Shown here: positions 58,565 to 64,000 of the stretch, one piece after another
Position numbering within the stretch: position 1 is the stretch's first letter
Layout of the letters: the number at the start of each line of letters is the position of its first letter
NCBI RefSeq assembly: GCF_012848855.1
Contig: NZ_CP051630.1
Location: forward strand, 2,831,501 to 2,895,500
Source of the DNA: Pyruvatibacter mobilis
Lineage (GTDB): Bacteria; Pseudomonadota; Alphaproteobacteria; CGMCC-115125
DNA length: 64,000 nt
Reading direction: 5' to 3'
The notes under the pieces: model-generated
Told to the model about the DNA's origin: nothing
The model's database searches: none
What the model saw: only the letters and a program-made list of their open reading frames with translations
Made by a program: the position numbers and the translations under genes

Positions 58565-59380
58565 ATGGAAGCCCTTCGCATTGCCGTGACCGGCGCCGCC
58601 GGCCGCATGGGCCAGGCCCTCATCGAGGCGATCACCGCCACGGATGGCTGCGTTGTTGCCGGCGCCATTGAGCGCGCAGGCCATGAGGCGCTTGGCAAGG
58701 ATGCGGGCGAGCTTGCCGGGGTCGGCCGGCTGGATGTTCAGGTGACGGACCAGGCGCTGGATGTTTTTGCTGCGGTCGATGCGGTGCTTGATTTCACGGC
58801 GCCGGCGGCCACCGTCGAGTTTGCCGACCTGGCTGCCCAGGCCCGCATCGTGCACGTGATCGGCACCACCGGTTTTACGTCCGATCACGAAGCGCGGCTT
58901 GAAGCCGCCGCCCGCCACGCGACGCTTGTGCGCGCAGGCAACATGTCGCTTGGCGTCAACCTGCTTACCGCCCTCACCCGGCGGGTCGCACAGGCGCTCG
59001 ACGCGGATTGGGATATCGAGATCGTTGAAATGCACCACCGCCACAAGGTGGACGCACCCTCGGGCACGGCCCTGATGCTGGGCGATGCCGCCGCGCAGGG
59101 CCGCGGTGTGTTGCTGGATGACGTGGCCGACCGCGGCCGCGACGGCCAGACCGGTGCCCGCAAGCGGGGGGATATCGGTTTTGCCGCCCTGCGCGGCGGG
59201 TCGGTGGTGGGCGAACACTCAGCGATCTTCGCTGCCGAGAAAGAGCGCATCGTGCTGTCGCACATCGCCGAGGACCGGTCGATTTTCGCACGCGGGGCCG
59301 TGAAGGCCGCGCAATGGGGACAGGGCAAGGGCCCGGGCAGCTTCTCGATGCTCGACGTGCTCGGCCTTTCGGATTTCTAG
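58565..59380 (+). CDS. dapB: 4-hydroxy-tetrahydrodipicolinate reductase DapB
   Basis: DapB is the second step of the lysine/diaminopimelate branch. The 271-residue protein has the Rossmann motif [19 protein letters not shown] and the substrate-binding [21 protein letters not shown] with the catalytic His and Lys. I chose ATG 58565, the family start. The dnaK-dnaJ-dapB-gpmA neighbourhood is common in the group. Confidence 0.97.
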   Translation: MEALRIAVTGAAGRMGQALIEAITATDGCVVAGAIERAGHEALGKDAGELAGVGRLDVQVTDQALDVFAAVDAVLDFTAPAATVEFADLAAQARIVHVIGTTGFTSDHEARLEAAARHATLVRAGNMSLGVNLLTALTRRVAQALDADWDIEIVEMHHRHKVDAPSGTALMLGDAAAQGRGVLLDDVADRGRDGQTGARKRGDIGFAALRGGSVVGEHSAIFAAEKERIVLSHIAEDRSIFARGAVKAAQWGQGKGPGSFSMLDVLGLSDF

Positions 59381-59410
59381 TTTTTCTCTTCAAGATCAGG
59401 AGACGCAACC

Positions 59411-60043
59411 GTGGCTCACACGCTGGTTCTGGTCCGTCATGGCCAGAGCGAATGGAACAAGAAGAACCTTTTCACCGGCTGGCGCGATGTCGAGCTGACC
59501 GAGCAGGGCCGCACCGAGGCCCGCGAAGCCGGTGAGCTGATGAAGGCCGCAGGGCTTGAATTCGACATGGCGTTCACCTCCGCGCTCAAGCGGGCGCAGG
59601 AGACCAATCGTCTGGCGCTGGACGCCCTCGGCCAGAGCGGTATTCCGGTTGTCGAAAACGAGGCGCTCAATGAGCGCGACTATGGCGACCTTGCGGGCCT
59701 CAACAAGGACGACGCGCGCGAGAAGTGGGGCGAGGAACAGGTGCATATCTGGCGCCGGTCCTTCGACGTGCCGCCGCCGGGCGGCGAAAGCCTGAAGATG
59801 ACCGCCGAGCGGGTGCTGCCTTATTTCGAGGCCGAGATCCTGCCGAAGGTGCTTGCCGGCAAGCGCGTGCTTGTGGCTGCCCACGGCAATTCCCTGCGGG
59901 CGCTCGTGATGCAGCTCGACAAGCTGGGGCCGGACGAGATCGTGGAAGTGAACATCGCGACCGGCGTGCCCATCGCCTATGAGCTTGATGACAATGGAAA
60001 TGTCATCTCCAAGAAGGTGCTGGTCGAGCGCGACTACTCCTGA
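59411..60043 (+). CDS. gpmA: 2,3-bisphosphoglycerate-dependent phosphoglycerate mutase GpmA
   Basis: This 210-residue glycolytic mutase begins [23 protein letters not shown], the phosphohistidine RHG motif with the dPGM-specific EWN and N-x-F-T-G-W. [15 protein letters not shown] and [12 protein letters not shown] hold the other catalytic residues. It is the short form, as in related genera. The GTG start lies 30 bases after dapB. Confidence 0.96.
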   Translation: MAHTLVLVRHGQSEWNKKNLFTGWRDVELTEQGRTEAREAGELMKAAGLEFDMAFTSALKRAQETNRLALDALGQSGIPVVENEALNERDYGDLAGLNKDDAREKWGEEQVHIWRRSFDVPPPGGESLKMTAERVLPYFEAEILPKVLAGKRVLVAAHGNSLRALVMQLDKLGPDEIVEVNIATGVPIAYELDDNGNVISKKVLVERDYS

Positions 60044-60046
60044 GGC

Positions 60047-60550
60047 TCAGCCGCCCAGCTTCGCCGCCGCCACCATGCCGTCACGCCGGCGGTGCTGGGC
60101 GGCGGCGAAAGCGGTGGCAAAGCTCTCCCGCTCGTCTTCCGTCATGAAGCGGCCGAGTTCCACCCAGCGCTCCCGTGACCGGAGCCGCAGGCTGCGCCCG
60201 CGCGCCGTCGTCACCATGCGTGCCTGGGCCCAGGTCGGCTCGAGCTGCCAGCTTTCCACCTTCCCGGACGGGTGGACACGGCGGATGTCGAGGACCTGAT
60301 CGGTCAGCCGCACATGCTCGATCATCCGGCCGGCGCGGTAGTTCATGCGGAACGCCCAGTAAATCAGGGCCACATCCAGGCCGAAAAACCCGAAGACGGG
60401 CCATGCCCCCATCAGCAGAAAGGCGAGGCCCGCGCAGAAGCTGACCGCGCCTACGCCCAGCATCACCGCCAGGAAGCCTTTCGGCGGCAGGGATCTGTGC
60501 GGATGCAGGACGGCGTCCAGATACAGCGTTTCGGGCAGCTCGTGGCTCAT
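60047..60550 (-). CDS. DUF2244-family membrane protein
   Basis: This 167-residue protein has two adjacent membrane helices (about 27-45 and 52-70, AVMLGVGAVSFCAGLAFLLMGAWPVFGFFGLDVALIYWAF in outline) and a soluble C-terminal part with the DUF2244 features: HPSGKVESWQLEPTWAQ, then RSLRLRSRERWVELGRFMTEDE. Function is unknown. The order next to nth is conserved. I chose ATG 60550; the frame runs on upstream. Confidence 0.88.
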   Translation of the reverse strand: MSHELPETLYLDAVLHPHRSLPPKGFLAVMLGVGAVSFCAGLAFLLMGAWPVFGFFGLDVALIYWAFRMNYRAGRMIEHVRLTDQVLDIRRVHPSGKVESWQLEPTWAQARMVTTARGRSLRLRSRERWVELGRFMTEDERESFATAFAAAQHRRRDGMVAAAKLGG

Positions 60551-60688
60551 GGGCCTAAAGCTAGTGCTGCAGGGGCGGGGAGGCAAAGGGCCGCGCGGTC
60601 GCACCTTTTTACGAGGTGGCGGGTCCTTGGAGATTGCACCGCACTTTTCGGGTGGCAGGGTGGCGGGGCTTCGCTAAAGTCCCGCCCC

Positions 60689-61417
60689 ATGATGACCCTC
60701 GCCGAGCGTGAAGAGCTCTTTCGCCGTTTCCAGGAAAAGAGCCCGAGCCCCCAGACCGAGCTTGAATTTTCCAGCCCCTATACGTTGCTGGTCGCCGTCG
60801 TGCTGTCGGCGCAGGCCACCGATGTGGGCGTGAACAAGGCCACGGGGCCGCTCTTCGCGGTGGCTGACACCCCGGCCAAGATTGTGGCGCTGGGGGAAGA
60901 AAAGGTTCGCGACTACATCAAGACCATCGGCCTTTACCGCAACAAGGCGAAGAACGTGATCGCCCTGTCGCGCATCCTGTTGGAGAAGCATGGCGGGGAG
61001 ATCCCCCGCGACCGGGAGGCGCTGGAGGCGTTACCGGGTGTCGGGCGCAAGACGGCCAATGTGGTGCTCAACGTGGCCTTTGGCGAGGAAACGATGGCGG
61101 TGGATACGCATATCTTCCGCCTGTCGAACCGGCTGGGGCTGGCACCGGGCAAGACGCCGCTCGAGGTGGAACTGAAGCTGCTGAAGCGCATTCCCAAGCC
61201 CTATATGCGCGACGCCCATCACTGGCTGATCCTGCACGGTCGCTATATCTGCAAGGCGCGCAAGCCTGATTGCCCCCGTTGCTTCGTCTCGGATCTGTGC
61301 AAGTTCAAGGCAAAGACCACCGCCGAGGCTGCGCCCGCGCCAAAGACGAAATCGAAAGCAAAAGCAAAGCCGAAGGCCAGGGCAAAATCGAAAGCGAAAA
61401 CCGCTTCGAAGGCGTAG
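60689..61417 (+). CDS. nth: Endonuclease III (Nth) with Lys/Ala-rich C-terminal tail
   Basis: This DNA glycosylase/AP lyase removes oxidised pyrimidines. The 242-residue protein has the helix-hairpin-helix ALPGVGRKTANVVLNVAFG with catalytic Lys, the catalytic Asp in MAVDTHIFRLSN and a 4Fe-4S cluster C-x6-C-x2-C-x5-C (CKARKPDCPRCFVSDLC). After residue about 212 it carries a tail rich in Lys and Ala (KSKAKAKPKARAKSKAK), like histone H1, not part of normal Nth. I chose ATG 60689. Confidence 0.96.
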   Translation: MMTLAEREELFRRFQEKSPSPQTELEFSSPYTLLVAVVLSAQATDVGVNKATGPLFAVADTPAKIVALGEEKVRDYIKTIGLYRNKAKNVIALSRILLEKHGGEIPRDREALEALPGVGRKTANVVLNVAFGEETMAVDTHIFRLSNRLGLAPGKTPLEVELKLLKRIPKPYMRDAHHWLILHGRYICKARKPDCPRCFVSDLCKFKAKTTAEAAPAPKTKSKAKAKPKARAKSKAKTASKA

Positions 61418-61443
61418 GGCCAAATGACCGCATGACCTGTGGC

Positions 61444-61887
61444 TCAGGCGGGCGGGGTGTTCACCACGTCTGACAGGCACGCCCCCATCTGGGCTTCACC
61501 GCCTTGGGGTTTGCGGGCGTCCAGATAGGCCGATTTCGGCTCGCCTGCCTCGTCCTCATAAAAAATGACAAGCAGGCTGCACGTCTCCGCAGAGTACCGC
61601 CAGATGCGCGCATCCCCATCCCGGCCTTCAAAGGCGGGGGTGCCGAGCGCGCGTTCGATCGCCGCCGGCGACTTGCCCACGAGGCTTTCCGGACTGGGTG
61701 CCGGGCGGAGAATGGCGGTCTGCTTGGGAGCGGGTGCCGTCAGCTGGGCAACCGGTGCCGAGGCTGGCCCTTGGCCCGGTTGGGCGCAGGCGGCAAGGCC
61801 GAGAGCTGCAAGCGCGATGGTCAAGGACGGTCCCAGAATACGGGTGCCGGAACGGCGCATCTGTTGTGTCCGGGTTGGCTCAGCCAC
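61444..61887 (-). CDS. Small lipoprotein of unknown function
   Basis: This protein of up to 147 residues has a lipoprotein signal with lipobox ALGLAAC (Cys at residue 34 from the GTG, 25 from the ATG at 61860). Following a Pro/Ala-rich linker, SLVGKSPAAIERALGTPAFEGRDGDARIWRYSAETCSLLVIFYED (in outline) recalls SmpA/OmlA-like folds of outer-membrane assembly lipoproteins. GTG 61887 overlaps the stop of the EI24-like gene by 8 bases, which suggests coupling; the ATG gives a more usual signal length. Confidence 0.78.
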   Translation of the reverse strand: MAEPTRTQQMRRSGTRILGPSLTIALAALGLAACAQPGQGPASAPVAQLTAPAPKQTAILRPAPSPESLVGKSPAAIERALGTPAFEGRDGDARIWRYSAETCSLLVIFYEDEAGEPKSAYLDARKPQGGEAQMGACLSDVVNTPPA

Positions 61888-62569
61888 GGGTCATCGCCCT
61901 CTTGTCGTCGCGCTGCATGATGCCGTGCAGAATGTGGACCATGAAGGCTGTGCCGAACAGCGGCACCAGGATATTGATGAAGGGGATGGCCAAGACGCCG
62001 GCGACCACGAGGCCCGCGAGGAAGATGCGGCCGGAATGGCGCTGACGCAGGGCCTTGATGTCGCCGGGGGCGAAATGACGGACGGCAGCAGCCTCGAAGA
62101 ATTCGCGCCCGAGCAGGAAGCCGTTGACCACCAGAAAAATCACGAAGCCGAAGCCCGGCAGCAGGAAGACCAGCGGCAGGGCTGCCAGGTTGACAGCCAG
62201 AAGGATCACCAGCGCCCTGAGGCCCAGGCCGATACCCTCGAGCACGCCCTGCTCGCGCGGCCCCTTGCGCGCGGGGAAGTGCCTGTCTTCCACCGCCTCG
62301 GCCACCTCGTCCTGAAACAGGGGGATGAAGATGGCGGTGACGGGGACCACCAGAAAGATCAGCCCGACCACCACCGCGGCATCGACCAGAATATCGATGA
62401 TTGTATCGGCCCAGCCGATGCCGACATCGGGGATGAACTGTGTGCCCCAAAGGCCGGCCGCGCCGATGGTGACCAGCAGCAGCAGGGTCATGCCCAGGGA
62501 CCGCCACAGGATGGAGCGGAACGGGCCGGAGAAGATCTGGGAGAGGGTCTTGGTGAATGCGCCAATCAT
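61880..62569 (-). CDS. EI24/CysZ-like inner membrane protein
   Basis: This 229-residue protein has about four membrane helices and the EI24 (DUF540) pattern: SLGMTLLLLVTIGAAGLWG, VPVTAIFIPLFQDEVAEAVEDRHFP, PLVFLLPGFGFVIFLVVNGFLLGREFFE and a terminal PLFGTAFMVHILH. CysZ imports sulfate in E. coli, but alphaproteobacterial members of this group have no proven substrate. I chose ATG 62569 (MIGAFTKTLSQIFSG). It is divergent from the sugar kinase gene. Confidence 0.88.
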   Translation of the reverse strand: MIGAFTKTLSQIFSGPFRSILWRSLGMTLLLLVTIGAAGLWGTQFIPDVGIGWADTIIDILVDAAVVVGLIFLVVPVTAIFIPLFQDEVAEAVEDRHFPARKGPREQGVLEGIGLGLRALVILLAVNLAALPLVFLLPGFGFVIFLVVNGFLLGREFFEAAAVRHFAPGDIKALRQRHSGRIFLAGLVVAGVLAIPFINILVPLFGTAFMVHILHGIMQRDDKRAMTRG

Positions 62570-62748
62570 GATGGCGGGGAGAGTGCCGCAGATTTGCGGC
62601 AGGTAAAAGGCCCGCATTCCGGGCGTGAAACTGGACTTTTGAAGCCGGTGCTTTAGTGATGGGGATCCATCCCGAGGGCGGGACCCGGACGCCGGGCAAT
62701 CGACCCCGCAGCCCGCCCCTTCGACAGACCCAAGCGGAAAGACACCTG

Positions 62749-63741
62749 ATGAGCGCGCCTGAATTTCACGTGGCCGGACTTGGCAACGCAATTGTCGATG
62801 TGCTGGCCCATGCGGACGACACTTTCCTCATCGCCCATGGCATCGAAAAAGGCGGCATGACGCTGATCGACGAGGACCGGGCACAGACCCTGTATGACGC
62901 CCTGGGCCAGACGGTGCAGGTCTCCGGCGGATCCGCCGCCAATACCATTGCGGGCATCGCCTCGCTTGGCGGCAAGGCGGCCTTCATCGGCAAGGTGCGC
63001 AACGACCAGCTCGGCACCGCCTTCACCCATGACATCCGCTCGCTCGGCGTTGTCTTCGAGACCGCGCCCGCGGACCGCGGGCCGGCTACCGCGCGCTGCC
63101 TGATTGTTGTCAGCCCGGACGCCCAGCGCTCCATGAGCACCTATCTGGGCGCGGCCCAGGACCTGACCGCCGCGGACGTGGACGAGGAGATCATCTCCCG
63201 CTCGGCGATCACCTATCTCGAGGGCTATCTGTGGGATCCGCCCGCCGCCAAGGAGGCGTTTCTCAAGGCTGCCGCCATTGCCCACGACGCCAACCGCATG
63301 GTGGCGCTGACCCTGTCTGACTCGTTCTGCGTCGACCGCTACCGGGACGAGTTCCTGAAGCTGGTGCGCGGGGATGTGGACATTCTCTTCGCCAACGAGG
63401 CGGAGATCATGTCGCTCTACCAGACCGAGACCTTCGACGAGGCGCTGCAGGCCGTGCGCGGCGACACCAAGGTGGCCGCGCTGACGCGGTCGGAAGCCGG
63501 GTCGGTCGTGGTGGTCGACGGCAAGGTGCATGTGGTGGATGCGGAGACGCCGACCGCCCTTGTGGACACCACCGGCGCGGGCGACCAGTTCGCCGCGGGC
63601 TTCCTGTATGGCTGGGCGACCGGCCGCGGGCCGGTCGAGTGCGGCCGCCTCGGCTCCATCTGTGCGTCCGAAGTGATCTCGCATATGGGACCGCGTCCGG
63701 AAGTAAATCTCGGGCAGCTGGTGGCGTCTAAGGGTCTCTAG
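62749..63741 (+). CDS. PfkB-family sugar/adenosine kinase
   Basis: This 330-residue ribokinase-fold enzyme has an N-terminal GLGNAIVDVLA, a VSGGSAANTIAGIASLGGKAAFIGKVRND substrate region (in outline), and the phosphate-binding DTTGAGDQFAAGFLYGWATG near the C-terminus. The conserved place between EI24 and HIT genes, and the short GLGNAIVD start, resemble alphaproteobacterial adenosine-kinase-like sugar kinases, but the substrate cannot be read from sequence. I chose ATG 62749. Confidence 0.92.
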   Translation: MSAPEFHVAGLGNAIVDVLAHADDTFLIAHGIEKGGMTLIDEDRAQTLYDALGQTVQVSGGSAANTIAGIASLGGKAAFIGKVRNDQLGTAFTHDIRSLGVVFETAPADRGPATARCLIVVSPDAQRSMSTYLGAAQDLTAADVDEEIISRSAITYLEGYLWDPPAAKEAFLKAAAIAHDANRMVALTLSDSFCVDRYRDEFLKLVRGDVDILFANEAEIMSLYQTETFDEALQAVRGDTKVAALTRSEAGSVVVVDGKVHVVDAETPTALVDTTGAGDQFAAGFLYGWATGRGPVECGRLGSICASEVISHMGPRPEVNLGQLVASKGL

Positions 63742-63762
63742 GTCCCATCATCCCAGGGAAAG

Positions 63763-63797
63763 AAAGGCCGGCGCGGTGAATCCGCCGCCGGCCTTTT
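63763..63797 (+). terminator. Intrinsic terminator after the sugar kinase
   Basis: GGCCGGCG pairs with CGCCGGCC across a short loop (63766-63792), followed by five T residues on the plus strand. An AAAGAAAG run on the other side could let it also work for the convergent HIT gene. Confidence 0.85.
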
Positions 63798-63929
63798 TCA
63801 TTGCTGTCAGCGAATCCTATATTGTTCCGGTACCGGAATTCTCTACTCAGTGAATCCGCGAGCCGGGCGCGGCTTCGCCAAGAGCGAGTCCCTGGACAGA
63901 TTCGGAGGCTGAACAGCCGTTGCCACAGC

Positions 63930-64000
63930 TCAGCCGGCGAGCATCGGGCCGAGTGGCTTGCCGCCGAACAGATGCACATGCAGGTGCGGCACCTCCTGCC
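63930..64000 (-). CDS. hinT: HIT-family (HinT-like) protein, 3' end only
   Basis: Only the last 22 codons are visible. They contain the histidine triad HLHVHLFGG (H-x-H-x-H) followed by KPLGPMLAG and the stop. This is the C-terminus of a HinT-type nucleoside phosphoramidase. The rest lies beyond the right edge. Confidence 0.85.
   Translation of the reverse strand, partial: QEVPHLHVHLFGGKPLGPMLAG

Overview
This 64 kb window is a chromosomal segment from an alphaproteobacterium, high in GC. The gene order (glnD-murJ-trpS, nfu-tsaB-rimI-fur, miaB-phoH-ybeY-corC-lnt-xre-metK-trmB, rimP-nusA-ylxR, mutS next to maeB next to olsB, hrcA opposite rph-rdgB-hemW) matches the conserved backbone I know from Hyphomicrobiales/Rhizobiales-like genomes. 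A relative such as the Parvibaculales is possible, but I cannot name a species. I saw no rRNA, tRNA, CRISPR array, insertion sequence or prophage. Most of the window is core housekeeping DNA, and the novelty sits in small insertions and in regulatory sequence.

Region 1 (1-20.5 kb, all minus strand) is a long run of information-processing and envelope genes. Read in the direction of transcription it is trpS, a DUF2333 protein, usp, nfu, a DHFR-like protein, a nitroreductase, tsaB-rimI, fur, an olsA/plsC-type acyltransferase, miaB, phoH, ybeY, corC, lnt, an XRE regulator, metK and trmB. An inserted pair follows (an unknown protein and a MetR-like LysR regulator), then rimP-nusA-ylxR. The leaders of rimP and trpS each carry an intrinsic terminator just before the start codon, and the metK leader can sequester its own ribosome binding site in two ways.

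Region 2 (20.6-34 kb) holds an AT-rich orphan VasI/TagO-like secreted protein wedged between trpS and murJ. A BrnT/BrnA toxin-antitoxin pair sits between murJ and glnD. Then come a small lipoprotein gene, mutS, maeB (malic enzyme with a phosphotransacetylase-like domain) and the ornithine-lipid gene olsB. Together with the acyltransferase beside fur, olsB gives a complete candidate ornithine-lipid pathway. CTGTCAC repeats upstream of olsB suggest control by phosphate.

Region 3 (34-48 kb) contains a soluble hybrid histidine kinase, comM with a compound LexA-type operator upstream, gshB, a SirB1-type protein, a DolP-type BON lipoprotein, yraN and rsmI, with the LpoA-like gene divergent. hemW-rdgB-rph follow. 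An unexplained 420-bp spacer upstream of dolP carries a strong hairpin, and the rph/hrcA divergent region carries two AT-rich dyads.

Region 4 (47.5-64 kb) is the heat-shock cluster hrcA-grpE ... dnaK-dnaJ. It is split by an accessory block: a DUF3047-type protein with a CxxCH motif, a membrane protein with four exact 171-bp repeats, and alkB. After that come an orphan histidine kinase, dapB-gpmA, DUF2244, nth with a histone-like lysine tail, a small lipoprotein, an EI24/CysZ-like membrane protein, a PfkB-family sugar kinase and the 3' end of a HIT-family gene.

I found no wholly new multi-gene system that I can defend. The best leads are the compound SOS operator, the leader attenuators, the grpE-dnaK insertion block, the trmB-rimP insertion with its 17-bp palindrome, and the two AT-rich dyads upstream of hrcA/rph.
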